A DNA stretch of 64,000 nt from Ditylenchus dipsaci (taxonomy: Eukaryota > Nematoda > Chromadorea > Rhabditida > Anguinidae), in contig SADC01001320.1 of NCBI GenBank assembly GCA_004194705.1, forward strand, positions 868,001 through 932,000. The letters run 5' to 3'. This document shows positions 1 to 12,200 of this stretch, piece after piece. How positions within the stretch are numbered: position 1 is the stretch's first letter; each line of letters begins with the position of its first letter. The notes under the pieces are model-generated. The model saw only the letters and a program-made list of their open reading frames with translations. It was not told the origin of the DNA and ran no database searches. Both the position numbers and the translations under genes were made by a program.

Positions 1-172
1 GAAATGAGGTTGGCGGAAATAAGGTTGGCGGAAATGAGGTTGGCGGGAATAAGGTTGGCGGAAATGAGTTTGGCGGAAATAAGTTGGCGGAAATGAGTTG
101 GCGGAAATGAGTTTGGCGGAAATAAGTTGGCGGAAATGAGTTGGCGGAAATGATTTTGGCGGAAATAAGTGT
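1..172. repeat. Short tandem repeat, ~15-bp unit
   Basis: About eleven degenerate copies of a 15-16 base unit resembling GTTGGCGGAAATGAG run from the window edge to about 172. The array starts outside the window. No protein, RNA or CRISPR character is visible, because there are no unique spacers. It is a minisatellite-like array. Confidence 0.9.
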
Positions 173-610
173 TAACCCCTGAAATACCGTTTATATATAA
201 ACAAGATAAACAGGGGCCTTACTATTACAGGCGCCTACCAAAATCATCTGCCAACATTTCCAAAATACAGTCCCCCAGCTCTACTTTTGGAGAGTATGTG
301 TAGGCCTTATTAAGAGCTGATATTCTGTAGATTTAACCTTCTCAATACACCTACATTGAAATTAGCATGAAAAAAGTAGCCAAGGCCTCAAAGTCAAAAA
401 TGGAAAACATAGTTGACCAAAATTTTCCGATAGCAATTCTTGTTGGCAGCATACAGTCACTTTTCTCTGACTTTTTTCAAAGAATTTATGCTCGTTAGAT
501 AGCCTAGTTTTTATATTTAATCTTTTCAATACATTAGCACCAAGTTCCGCATTGAAAACTAAGTTAACCGGCCCAAAAAGTCAAAATATCAACCCTGAAT
601 AGTTAACTCG
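173..610. other. AT-rich intergenic stretch, nothing recognised
   Basis: I see no coding, RNA or repeat signal here apart from homopolymer-rich AT sequence. It lies upstream of the first recognisable collagen exon and may hold that gene's promoter and signal-peptide exon, which I could not locate. Confidence 0.5.
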
Positions 611-724
611 TTAAAGGACCATAGTCATCTATTCTGAATTGTCCCCCGCCAATTCAAAATAATAAGAATTTTTTTTTAAATTGGCGGGATACAATCGTTT
701 TCGTAGACGGCAATGGTCCTTTAA
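611..724. mobile_element. TTAA-flanked foldback MITE, copy 1
   Basis: The left end reads TTAAAGGACCATAG and the right end is the near reverse complement, ending GGTCCTTTAA. Inside, GTCCCCCGCCAATTC near 641 faces AATTGGCGGG near 680. It shares ends and the inner CCGCCAATTCAAA motif with copies at 37.1 kb and 48.9 kb. TTAA at both outer edges suggests a piggyBac-type target duplication (inference). It sits just 5' of the first collagen exon found. Confidence 0.65.
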
Positions 725-779
725 CTATGCGCGTTACGAAGTCATGCCAAATACTGTATGTAGAATTTTCATATTGCAG

Positions 780-2488
780 GAGCGATCCGACAAAATATGG
801 AACCAAATACAAGTGCTCAACTCAGCTATTAGTGGCAGAGTTCAAGCTTCGAATGAACCGCCCATCATCATGTTCAGCAGAGTAAAAAAGTCGGCCTGGA
901 ATAAGCACATATGTCAGGTAATACCGTTCCACTTTTTTCAACCCTTGATTCAAGTACAAAAAACTTTTAGGCTGTCACACTCTCTCTTGCCCAATGGACA
1001 ATCTGGAGCTGGAGGCCTCCAGGCACGGACGGGTAAGCATTTGGTTGTCGGATAAAAGTAAGATTTGTGGTCTAGAACACCAGGAGAATCAGGCAAACAG
1101 GGTCCTCCTGGAGAAGATGGTTTCGATGTGCAATTGGAATCAGAACATGATCTGCCCTGTGTCATTTGCCCTAGTGGACCACCTGGACAGCGGTAACTAT
1201 TTACAATAGCTTACAGTTAACTCAAATTTAGTTGTTTTTTGTTTTAGTGGGTCTCAAGGTGAACGAGGTCTCTCAGGTGGTCCTGGAGGTCCAGGAGTGA
1301 TGGGGCCTAGTGGTAATTTTTGCTTTTTTGAAAATAATCAAGTGTGAAAAACTTATATAAACCGAAATTAGGTCGTCAAGGAACCAGTGGTCAAATAGGA
1401 AACCCAGGTCCTTCAGGCAATCGTGGAACAAAAGGCGAGTTAGGTCATGTTGGACCACCTGGAGATACTACTGGTGAGCGGTTTTAGCTAGTGATGCTAA
1501 TGGAGAAATTAGACCCTAGTAGCGAATAAACCCCGCCCCATAAATTTTTCCTTTTAAAACTTAAGTAAAGAGTACTCAAATATATGTCCAAGACCCAGAA
1601 AGAGAGCGTAACACACTTATTAGTCACAACTTCTGTACGCTGGCCCACCCCGACCCTAAAGTCTAAGCCTAAACTTCTTACTTGAAATTGTAGTTACAGC
1701 GATTTTGAAAAGGTCTCATTTGTGGGGGGAGGGGCGGTCATTCGCTACTAGCGCAAGAAATTGTAATAATTTTTTGAATTCATTTCAGTGGCTGGAGTTG
1801 GCATCAAAGGACCTCAAGGTAGGAATCGTTTGGATTTTCTGGATGAGTTTTTTTTTTGGTTTTTTCATTTTTTGGATGAGTTAAGGTAGGGGATAGGGTT
1901 TTCGAGTGCTCGAAATTTTAAAGAAGTGTACATAGATTCCGCTAATCTATTTTCTTTAGGTCCTCCTGGATCAGCAGGTCCAAAAGGTCCGCCTGGGGTG
2001 CCCGGAAAAACTTCAAAAGATATGGGAGTACCTGGTAAACCTGGAATAATTGGACTTGCCGGTTTGACTGGAATAATCGGTGAGCCAGGCAGTGAAGGAC
2101 CATGGGGTCACCCGGAGAACCTGGGGAACCAGCCTCTTATTGTCCCTCGGACTGTGGAGTGTCTCAAATACTTGCTCCTAGTCATATTATGGCTGGAGCG
2201 GACGGAGGAGATGATCAAGTGGAACAGCAAAGTTCAGCTGAGAACACTGACTACGCAAAACAACAGCCACATGAACCAGTGGTGGTCACTCCAGTGTTGG
2301 TTGATACAGCCAACCAGCTGGTGAATACTTCTGGGTTGCCAAGAAGAAGTAATTGGAGTGCAGTTGGAATAAATATAATTTATTTAATTAGCAGAAATAA
2401 TTTGCATGTCCTGCACTGCCAACAACTTTGTAACAGCATTTATAGACATACGGTTTTTACAAAGAAGATAAACAGACAAAATAGCTAG
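780..2488 (+). CDS. Nematode cuticle collagen, with one frameshift
   Basis: Structural extracellular-matrix protein of the cuticle. Exons inferred from splice sites: 780-917, about 971-1032, 1084-1192, 1248-1312, 1372-1473, 1789-1818 and 1960-2488. The first exon encodes an N-terminal block ([16 protein letters not shown]) typical of the non-collagen head. Later exons encode [10 protein letters not shown], the Cys motif [15 protein letters not shown], and then Gly-X-Y triplets. The C-terminal block [10 protein letters not shown] follows. Exons 3 to 7 join in phase 1 throughout. Two faults are visible. Near 2100 the frame jumps by one base between EGP and GSPGEPGEP, as if one A were lost from CCAATGGGG. 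The junction of the first two exons is also out of phase. The initiator and signal peptide were not found. It is either a recent pseudogene or a real gene with a consensus error. Confidence 0.85.
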
Positions 2489-2730
2489 GCATACATTTGA
2501 CTCAAACCGTTTGAGTCTTTTTGAGACACTATCAAGATTGGCACACCGTTAATGCACAAATATTGTCGGCAAAAAAAGAAAGCTTTTTGGACTGAACTTC
2601 AAATTTTTCGGTACTTGGAAAAAATGTTGATTATAAGTCAACTTCCGCCAAGAGATACCTATGATCCACTTAGGCATACTTGTGCGGCCGAAAAATCGGC
2701 GCCGGAGCAACACCAAGCGCCGGTCTCTAT

Positions 2731-3263
2731 GGCTCGTTCACGTTGCTAGAGTTAGAGTTCGAGTTAGACTTAGAGTTCGGGTAAGAGGTTTTCATGTACT
2801 CAAAAAACCCGAACTCGAACTCTAACTCGATGGTGTTCACGTATATCGAGTTAGAGGTCGAACTTGAAAATGTTTATGTACAGCAGTGTTTTCAAAAAGC
2901 AGAAACAGAACAGCACAAGCAGAAGCATAATTTCAAAAGCAGAAACAGAATTACAGTCAAAATCAATCGTAATTCTGTTTCTGCTTTTGAAATTATGCTT
3001 CTGCTGTTCTGTTTCTGCTTTTTGAAAACACTGATGTACAGAGCTTAGATAGCTTAGAATCTCACCCCAGAGCGGCTAAAGGTCACTAAAACTAAATTTT
3101 TGGGATTTACTACAAGGGAATACAAGTTATATGCATGAACACCTTAAAGTTCAACCTCGAACTCTAACTCGATGTACGTGAACCTCGAGTTAGAGTTCGG
3201 ATCACAGGTGCCCAATCACGTAGCCAAAAACCCTAACTCGAACTCTAACAACGTGAACAAGCC
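2731..3263. mobile_element. Foldback element with internal hairpin
   Basis: The ends are inverted copies: GGCTCGTTCACGTTG followed by TAGAGTTAGAGTTCGAG on the left, and CTCGAACTCTAAC followed by AACGTGAACAAGCC on the right. Internal repeats of AGAGTTCGAGTTAGA also occur in both orientations. A second, nearly perfect palindrome lies at about 2879-3039 (arms about 70 bp, motif AAAGCAGAAACAGAA). No coding capacity. The flanks share the motif CGAAAAATCGGCGCCGG on both sides (about 2690 and 3288). Confidence 0.7.
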
Positions 3264-3890
3264 ATTAAAGAAGTGATGCCGGGCGTCGAAAAATCGGCGC
3301 CGGGCGACATGGCAGAAAAGATGGCGCCGGGTGCCGATAACTTACATAGGAAAATGTAGCTTTGCAAATTTTTCATTTATTTTCATTTTATATCTTTATA
3401 TAGTATTTGGACTGTGTCTGTGGTGCTGTTTGAATTCCGCCAAATACTTTTAGCCCATTTTGGCTATTTTGGATTTTTATGAGGTTTTGGCTGAGAAAAA
3501 CTTTTGTGTGTACACGATCACTATTGTTCGCCAGCTCCTCGCGCGTCGAATAAAAAAAAGAACGGGCGAAAAAAAGAGCCGTTATTTAGGGATCTCGGCA
3601 TTTTTATCCAGGTACTCAGAAAGAGTAGGCTGATTCAAGTTGTCATTTAAATCTTTTGTTGTCTGCAAAGGAATTCAAAATTTTGGCGCTTTTTTTCGTA
3701 GTTTTTTTAATATAGTCATTTGGTGGTTGTACATGGGGTAAGTTTTTCGGCGCAGAATCGCCGTTAATTATGGTTTGCTGTTTTTTCGGGCGTATCTGCG
3801 CCAGCTCATATAATTATTCAGTTGATTAGGTCTAATGTTTTTGTCTTCATTCATTGTTACTTACTTTTGTTTTTTTTACGTTCAATTTCA
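3264..3890. other. Intergenic, nothing recognised
   Basis: AT-rich sequence with no coding signal that I can support. The only recognisable piece is the CGAAAAATCGGCGCCGG motif at its left edge, shared with the left flank of the preceding foldback. Confidence 0.4.
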
Positions 3891-3899
3891 GTTTCTCGA

Positions 3900-5440
3900 T
3901 TCCTAACTAAGATGACAGTGGCAGCAAGGTGGTGCAAGCGATCCAAACGCTCAGAAGTAAGTCATCATTTGATGGTGGGCGTGAAAATGTTGATATTTTA
4001 GGAATTCTAATGATCGTTTGGCTATGCATGGCAATCAAGGCGAGGTTGTTCAATGCAAGTGCTATGCAGGACTATCAAACTGGAAGTGGTGTCAAGTCAA
4101 TGAGTCTGGAATTGCTTGAGGCGCAGATTCGCCTGTTGGATAATGTGGCGCTACATGTAAGTGGTCTCAGCGATACGTTGTAAGTTATTTATGGATTCAG
4201 GTTGTCTTTGCAGTGGCTCAATACTCCATTTAAGTGCAAATGCTAAGTGTGAGTCGTCTCTCTAATGGTCGTTCGTCAAATCAGGTTCCGATCTTCAGGT
4301 GTCAAGTCAATGAGTCTGGAATAGCTTGAGGCGCAGATTCGCCCTGTTGGATGTTGTGGTGCTACATGTCAGTGATTCAGCGATACGTTGTAAGTTATTT
4401 ATGGCTTCAGGTTGTCTTTGCAGTGGCTTAATACTCCCATTTAAGTGCAAATGCTCAAGTGTGGAGTCGTCTCTCTAATGGTCGTCGTCAAATCAGTTCC
4501 GATCTTCAGGGAATTGCAATGGTTGGGCTCTGTGCAGAGTTCAAGGCAGTAGAGCGCCTCTGCGGTACTTTCAATTCAAAGGTGGTGAAGATGCAAAGTC
4601 AATGGTTGCCAGTAGTCTCAATTTTTGTTCCATTGTTTGTGTATTACTTTCTGTTGTTGTTTTTTATTCCCCGTTTCTAGACTCATAGGTAGTTGGTGAT
4701 TGCCGTTGGTAAGATGTGGCGCAGATTCTCCAAGATTTTTACTGATAAATTCTTTATGCATGGTGAAGTACTTTAGTGCTCATTATTTCTCTTTCATCTT
4801 TGTTTTTCAGCTGTATGTGGTCAAGTCTGCGCGTCAAGTCATTAATCCTGGAACGATCCTAATCAAGATGTCAATTGCAGCAAGGTGGCGCAGTCAATTC
4901 AACGCTCAAAGGTCAGTTGTTATCTTTGATAAAGGAGTCAAATAATGTTTGATTTTTTTAGAAATCCTATCAATGTTTGGCTATGCGAGGCAATCAAGCG
5001 AAGAGTTGCAATCGAATTCATTAGGTCTGTTATTACTCATGGCGCAGATTCGCCTCAGGGTATTGTAGTGTACATAGGTCAAACTGGAAGTGATGTCAAG
5101 TCAAGGGTAGGAATTGCTTGAGGCGCAGATTCGCCCTGTTGTGGGCTATGAAAAATGGCTTAGCAATACGTTTGTAAGTACTCAGCAGTTATACTTGCAG
5201 TGGGTGTATCTCTCATTTGGTGCACAAGTCAAGTGTTAGATCTTCTTTCTGATAGTAGGTCAGATAAATTCTTTGCTTCAGGAATCGCCATGATTGTGCC
5301 CGGAATCAAACAGAGAGAGGGCGCTTTGGTACTTGAGACGAAGGTGGTAAAGAATGCAATCTCAATTGTTGCCAGATCAAGTTCAATCTTTGTGTGGTTG
5401 TATTTCAATGGACCTCTTTTATGCCTATAGTATTGTGATC
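3900..5440 (+). repeat. Diverged tandem array with exon-like units
   Basis: A 210-bp unit beginning GTCAAGTCAATGAGTCTGGA starts at 4091 and repeats at 4301; a third, more diverged copy starts at about 5095. A second unit (GCAGCAAGGTGG, then GATCCAAACGCTC or CAATTCAACGCTC) appears near 3922 and 4877. Units contain splice-like edges: polypyrimidine-CAG, and AG followed by GTAAGT or GTCAGT. Each copy is broken by stops and small indels. I recognise no protein family. It could be a decayed, internally duplicated gene or a noncoding satellite-like region. Confidence 0.55.
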
Positions 5441-6508
5441 GTGTTCAGTTAGATTTGGCCGCCATTCGCCAAAATAGTAACCATAAATTTTTTTCATGCA
5501 TGGTGAGTTACTGAGTGCGTTAATTTTTTTTGGCTTCATTTTTGTGTTCGGTGTATTCTGTAGCGTAGTCGTATGGTCAATTCAGGCAATGTGTGAAAAC
5601 GATTCCAATCAAATTTTGATTGCAGCAATGACAGTTGATCAAACACTAAAATGAGTCGATTACTTTTTTTTCAAAAGTAGGGGTTTTTTAGGAAAGATGA
5701 GATTAACGAGGAACTTTCCGATTTGTTTGTCGCCATGTCTAATAATTCAGGCTAGTAAAAACGGTGAAAATACAGAACGCCATTAAAGAGCGAATTTCGA
5801 AATTACCCGAAAAAACCCGAAACACCAGCAAATTCACTGACCTTCGCATTACTTTATTTCATGACTTGTTGTCTTGTTTGGTATCAAAATCATGTGCAGT
5901 TTCTGCGCTTTAGCTACTATCAAGTTATAAAATAAAAAATGTGGTCATTACAGTCTAACATCGCTATAGTGCGCGGGGTGCCACTATATTGGGGTGCCAC
6001 TATAGCGAAGGGTGCTGGAGAAAACAATTTGCAAGTGCCACTATTTCGAGGGTCAATACTAAAACAGGCTAATTGAATCTCAAGTACCAAGTTTTTAATC
6101 TAGTATCAACAGTAACAAGCTCATAAACAATCAAAGAACCGGAATAATTGGTTTTGTAGGCTGTTTTTGTTTCTTTTGGCAATCATCAAAAAGCGCAATG
6201 GTCAAGAGCCATAATAGGTGAAATTATTGAATTTCAACAGCAAATTTTATAGTCGACTATTTTTCGGCATTAACATGTAGACCTGGATCTTAGCTTTCAA
6301 AAGAGCTATTAAACTCGACTGAGTAGTTTCAAGAATGTAGAGATTAAGGAGTTTGAACAAAATAACATATAATTTATTCAAATTACTTACGGATCCCTCA
6401 TATTCATTCAGTAATTTCGTGATAGCTCGTTTGAAAACAGAGACTTCGGGCTACATACATTAAAAATTACAACAAAATTTAAAAAAAATGGTAATGTGAA
6501 TCCATATA

Positions 6509-7782
6509 CAGTCAACTTTCGATAAACCGACACCTTCTGGGGACCGGCCCTGGGGTGTCGGTTTATCGAGGGTGTCGGTTTATCGGGGTGTCGGTTTATC
6601 GAGGTCCCTAGTCAATTTCAAGCTAGGGTGCCGGTTTTAGAGGTATTTATTAAATACATTCTAAATAATTTCAAACGATTTATTCAAAACAAGTGATGGC
6701 AACACACATAAAGCTCAATGCAACGGTGTTCAACTAACTGACGAGAAAAAATTAGAGATTTTCGGCTGAATCTGTTTCGTTTGTCGCACTTTACAGAGGA
6801 AATCATCTAGAGCATCGCTGTGACGTAGAATGGCGGGATCATCTCCGTTTTTCTCAACAAACTGACGAACGATCGCTAAGGCACGCTGTGCTTCAATACG
6901 GGTGACCGTTGGCTGCACTACTTAAACTTCTTGGACTTCCATGGCATCTTCTAGCATCCGTCTTCATCTGCGCCAGTGCCTGCTTCCTCTGCATCAACAT
7001 CTTCCAGGATTTCTTCCAGAGAATTCCTTGCTTAGTCGAAATCGCCAGTGCCTTTTCCTAAAATCCAATGATAGACGACAGTAAGACATATAAAGCTTCT
7101 AACCTTCAGTAGATCACCGCTCACTGGCACAGGTGGATTCTGGTTTCGAATTTGCTTGAACCAAACGATAAGAGCTGCTTCCATACGATCATGCTTCCCT
7201 GTTTTGAGTTTAGCTCGCTTTGCGCTACTGCCATCATCGATTGCTTTGTTAATTTCTTCCCTGTCCTTCAGAATCCGTGCAGCCTACCCCTTGGAATGCC
7301 AAATTGTTTAGCCAGCTCCGATTTGTTGTTATTCTTAGCAGTAGCATCGATTATTTGCTTCTTGACTTCAAGCGAAACAGCCTTGTGCTTCGAGTGCTCA
7401 TCTGAATTGATATAAAATTAGAAACTAGAAACCAGAAAGTTAGATCACCGTAAAACAATTAACAATCAATTGCAAACAACAGACAAAAAATGCATTCAAA
7501 AAATATTGAATATTTACAACAAATTAACAATGTCTTTGCCATGTTTCAATTTAAAAAATAAGAAGTATTTTTGGCAGAATGTAAGCAAAAAAGAGAGGTG
7601 TCGGTTTATCGAGGGAATTTTTCTTGGGCCGGACTGTCACCAGGGTGTCGGTTTATCAAGGGTGTCGGTTTATCGGGTGTCGGTTTACCGAGGGTCAGTT
7701 TACCTTACTTTAATGGCTGGCCAACCAAATCAGTCTTAGGGTGTCGGTTTATCGAGGGTGTCGGTTTATCGAGGGTTGACTG
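6509..7782 (-). mobile_element. Tigger/pogo-like transposon inside the outer element
   Basis: The ends are inverted: CAGTCAACTTTCGATAAACC at the left and GGTTTATCGAGGGTTGACTG at the right, flanked by TA on both sides. The subterminal repeat GGTGTCGGTTTATCGA occurs several times at each end. It carries the remains of a CENP-B/pogo transposase on the minus strand but lacks the catalytic core. It is therefore an internally deleted, non-autonomous copy. Confidence 0.85.
6730..7400 (-). pseudogene. Degenerate CENP-B/Tigger transposase
   Basis: Reading 3' to 5' on the plus strand, the first part encodes a helix-turn-helix of psq/CENP-B type (SLEVKKQIIDATAKNNKS, ELAKQFGIPRGRL). A frame change follows, then a segment like the second DNA-binding half (EINKAIDDG, LIVWFKQIRNQNPPV). 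After stops it resumes with a C-terminal tail (ALDDFLCKV, QPKISNFF) that matches the end of Tigger transposases. The DDE catalytic domain of about 200 residues is missing. It is not functional. Confidence 0.75.
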
Positions 7783-7974
7783 TATGACTTTGCGAGTTCT
7801 TTTTTTGGATTTTCAAACTGGACATTTTAAAACGAAACTGAATAAATTTTGAAGAAAAGTGAATAATGAATGCATAAAAAGTTGTCTTACAGGTTTTCTT
7901 GTTACTTTGAAGGTGCCACTATATAGGGAGTAAATTTATAACTCGGGACTGAATAAAGAGCCACTACCGTATTT

Positions 7975-8366
7975 CATCTAATTGCCGCCCCGGGGCGGAA
8001 TTAGCATGCAATTTTTTCAAACTTCAAGTGGTTGAAAACTCGTGTTTTAATTTACTGTTTGAGTTTGTAAAAAGTGCCTGTTAGATTTTTGGACCATAGT
8101 AGTACCCCCCCCCCCAACGATTTTCACCTTTTTTACTTTAGTAAAAAGTACCCAAATTTATGTCCCAGACCCCGGAAAATGTGTGCAATTTTTTAAAGGT
8201 CGGATTGTTGCGGCGGGGGGGGGGGTATTCGCTACTAGCGCCGATTTTTGAAATGCCTCGCAGGCCCTTTTTAGACAGCTCAAACAGTGAATGAAAACAG
8301 GATTTTCAGACCACTTGAAGTTAGAGGGCTGCAATTAGAGGGGGGGCAATTAGAGGAAATACGGTA
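7975..8366. mobile_element. MITE with TACCGTATTTC ends
   Basis: The left end TACCGTATTTCATCTAATTG and the right end CAATTAGAGGAAATACGGTA are inverted repeats. Inner arms also pair: TTTCAAACTTCAAGTGGT against CCACTTGAAGTT. It belongs to a family with two shorter copies, at 22381 and 53912. It lies inside the outer element but outside the Tigger-like insert, so it is a separate insertion. Confidence 0.7.
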
Positions 8367-8494
8367 TATTGGAGGTGCCACTATAGTGGGATGTCAGTTG
8401 CTTATTTAAGGCAAAACCAACCAAATCCTTCCCAGGGTGCCACTATAGTGGGAGTGCCACTATAGCGGGGTGCCACTATAGCGCGGTTTGACTG

Positions 8495-9237
8495 TAGTAA
8501 GAAGTATTTTACATTTGTAACAAGCAACGAATTTTTTTATTTTGCAATTTTTGAAACAGGCTAATTTTTCGCATGTATTTCGCCAGCTGACCCAAGCGAC
8601 ATATATTTATTTGAAAGCTCTTTCAATTCTGCACCATATGAGCTTTCTTTATCAGAAAAAATCACGTGTGAATAACAAAGATAGAATTAAATAACTAAAA
8701 CAACTCTGAACTGTGAGACGTCCAGCAACTGATTCCTAGAAAATATGGCAAAAAACTTTTTCAGATAATTTTTTGTCCTATCTTGTTCAACACGAAATTC
8801 TGAACAAAATTCTAATTCCAGCAACCAAAATTTTTCAGGAATCCAAATACAAACCAAATAATACTAGCATATTTCAACAAAAACACAATAAATTTCGAAA
8901 AAAAACCGACATAAACTGTCTTAGCGTCTCAGGGCATAACGGTCTTTTAAAGCCTTTTAACAACTGGTAAATTTCACTCCGAATCTGATTTCCTATGCAT
9001 CGTGACCTAGTTCTTTTTACTCCTACGACTAGTCGACTTATACCCTTAAACCTGGCCTGAAACAACTAAAACAAGCAAATTTTAGCTACCATAAGGCATC
9101 AGAATAAAAATCACTCACTAATAAGTGTCAACCTCCTTTTAAAAGTTATTTCTGGATGCCAATAAAACATTCCCAAAACTACAAAATATAATCAAAGTGA
9201 AGTCAATAAATTCTGCAAATTGAGATCCGCCTTAAAC
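8495..9237. other. Intergenic, nothing recognised
   Basis: AT-rich sequence between the transposon nest and the 3' end of the BPI-like gene. No coding or RNA signal that I can support. Confidence 0.5.
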
Positions 9238-12200
9238 CTAATATACCCCTCCTCCACCCTCATTGACTCGTTTGTGGTGTGCAGATCTGGCAAAAAACTG
9301 GTCGATGGGCATACCGTCTTGAAAAATATTTTGACTGCATCCTCAGCAAAAGGCACAGATGTTTGGACAATTTGGTCGAGGGTCTAAACACACTCCTAAT
9401 TAGCAGAACAATTCTCATAATTCAAATTCACCCACCCTCTGCGACATATTCTGCAACTGGTGTTGCCTGAGCTCAGCTTTGGAGTTGTGCAGCCTGAGTT
9501 GGGACTCTATACGACGCTCATTCATCTGGAGTGCAAGCTCTATCTCTGCTGTGATTTCAATCTTGACAAGCGGAGCTTCCTTACCGACCTCTAGCCTTAC
9601 TCCTAGTCGACCAGACAGACCCTGATTGGGTGGTCGTGGTGGACCAGTTGGACCACCTGGCCTTTTGGACCAGTCCACGTCACCCTCCGGATCTATGACC
9701 AGCTCGTCTATGCCCGGTCTTGGCCAAATGATTCTGCCTTTAGGGTCAACCACTGGATGAGGCCCACTCACAGACATGCCTACTGCTGGATCTGGATGGT
9801 CGGCCGAGATGTCCATGGATTCCCATGATTCCTGCTGGTCTTCTGGATTTTGTTCTTCTTTTGAGGGTTGAGCAGAACCCTGAGATTCTAGTTGGTCATT
9901 TGAGTGCTGGTCGGCGTCGTGCAAGTAGATTGAGGGTATATGGGGTATGATTCCGGCTGAGGGGAATGGATGGATAAGGGTTTAGGCGTCACTACTGCTG
10001 TTATTATTGATGTGGGCGTGTGAGGCAGTTGGTTGTTACTGGACTGGCTCCTTTCAACAAAGATTTCAAAGGAAACGTTGACCAGTAACCTGATTTTTTG
10101 ATGCAACAAACGCACTATAGGTGGCTCTTGTGTTCGGATCTGAATGGTTTTATAAGCGGCTTTTTAGAAAAGAACTATTACTGCATTTTATAATCCAATT
10201 TTCTTTTATCGATTTAACAAAATCCTGTATTATAAATGTACAGCAGAATTTAGCACAAATTTTGAATCTAAAACCTTTTTAAAAAACTAGTCATTTCAAC
10301 TTGTTTCGTGACTTGTGCTAGAATACCTGAAGCTCCTTCCCGACAGAGCGCGGATTTTTTCATGCATCCTGACTCAAAAAAAAGTCATGAAATTTTTTTC
10401 TTGATTGAACAATTTCGCAGTTGGTTTCATGGTTTAGCTAAGATTTAAGGCTACCAAATACACTATTAATCAAGTGGATATTGTTCAAAAGATATGGATA
10501 GAATTCAAAAATCTCAAATGGGATCTCAAATCGCTCCGAGTGCGGATTTTAATGAAAACCCTAGTTAGTTAATTTTATCCATGTATTTAAAGGGGCATAC
10601 CAGCGCGTTACACTGCAATTAAGGCGGGACCAGCAATTTATTTCTTTCTTGAATGTTTTATTTGAGCGAACTGCCTGATCCGTTTTTAAAAGTAGGTTTC
10701 TAAAAATAATTTTCGCAGTTTTTTTGACTTCCAAAAAAGTGCTCTAAAAGTTGATAGTTTATTGACTATTTTTGGTAATTATATTTGTAGGTGGTTTTTA
10801 TTTTCATTGATACATGTAGCCACAACCACAGCCAAGAGTGCAGTAGAGCCTAGAGTAGCTTGCAGTTGAGGTACTAACTTGCCGATGCACAACACATCAC
10901 ATTTGGTTCTGAGGAAGGGAGATGTGAAGTTGGTTTTGAATAATCCTGCATTGTGTGAAGAGGACACTAGTTCCTGCAGGGTAATCTCGTCCATAAAGAG
11001 CTCTACTAAGCGCTTGTTGTCTGCATCTACAAATACTGCCTCCTATTAAAGCTAAAAATTTTAAAAAGAAAAATTTTGCAATATATATTTCTCTATTTAG
11101 GCGGCCCCCTCTCTTTTGTGAAAATTCACCTGTTCTTCTTTGAGCACCCATATGTCAGCCTCGAGCAAATATTTTACACCGCCACTTTTTGCGTCATATT
11201 AATATGAACAAGCTATGCCGATTCCGCTTTTCGGATTTTGTTAAAAAACCCCAAAATCTCGAATTGGATTAAAATTTTCATCAATTTCGGGGAATCGAGT
11301 TAAAAAAACCAATCTTAGGTCATGCTACTTTTCAGGCTAAATTTTTGCTCGAAAGTAGAGTCTTAAAAGATTTCCGCATAGAATTTTTTTCATACCTTTG
11401 TTTGAGAAAACCCCCCAAATTCATTTTCATGGTATTTATATTCTTCCCATCACTCTAAAAAATGACTACCGATTGTCGGAGGCTCCTTCGGCAATATAGA
11501 AAAGGTCTCAAAAGACAGTCCTGTAGATCCTGAAGTCAACCTGTTCTTCATCTCCAAGTCCACATACTTGGGTCCAGTGTTAATGGAGTGCAAGATCTGA
11601 GAGAGTCGAATCTCCTTGCTTAGTTCCACCTGTAACTTCCGAGGAAATTTCTCCAGTTGGTCACGCAGCCAGGGTAACAGTTGAGCGGCCATCATGTGGC
11701 AGTAGGTCTATAAATAGCTCTAAAAATCAGTTATTGCAGCGAGAAGGCGGATATGTGCCACCCCGCATTACACACCTGTTCCACCCTGCTTTGCATGGCG
11801 CTGGCAAGTGTTTTGTGAAACCAGTGTAGTATGTCAGCTGCCAAACTACCCGTCAACTGTAGCTCGAAGTGGTCAAACCTAGCTACACATTGGTACATCT
11901 CCAGTTGGTTGGAGCCCTGGACGACCTGCAAACCAAAATAAGTTTAGAAAGTACAGCAAGTGGTAAGGTGTGATAAAGGGTGAGTAATGCGTTTACGAAA
12001 ATTTTTAATAAATTTTAAAAAATTTAAATAGGAGTAGCCATAAGTATGAAAGACTCACTCTGACAGCCACATCTGAAGTGAAGCCAGTAATATGGCCATG
12101 CACATTGCCTTGCAATGGCACACCAAACAAAGACAGAATTTTGGAGTGCAGTGTCCAGTTAGCTGAGATCTTAAAGTGAAGGCTGTTAAAGCAAATATTT

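Larger units (their letters stand above)
5951..8494. mobile_element. TA-flanked inverted-repeat DNA transposon (outer)
   Basis: The left end is CAGTCTAACATCGCTATAG with TA before it. The right end is the inverted copy, closing with GCGCGGTTTGACTG followed by TA. The subterminal motif GGTGCCACTATAG repeats several times at both ends and near 7912. Ends of the form CAGTCAA and a TA target suggest a Tc1/pogo-type element. No transposase of its own remains visible, and two other elements sit inside it. Confidence 0.75.

Noticed and set aside
1..172. CRISPR-like regular repeat
   Set aside because: Units are directly adjacent with no unique spacers, and the DNA is clearly eukaryotic with introns.
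2794..3048. Small gene with NSNS-rich peptide
   Set aside because: The reading frame lies wholly within a foldback palindrome, so open frames on both strands mirror each other.
7470..7852. Peptide rich in RFIEGVGLS-type repeats
   Set aside because: Translation of the GGTGTCGGTTTATCGA subterminal repeat of the Tigger-like element, not a gene.
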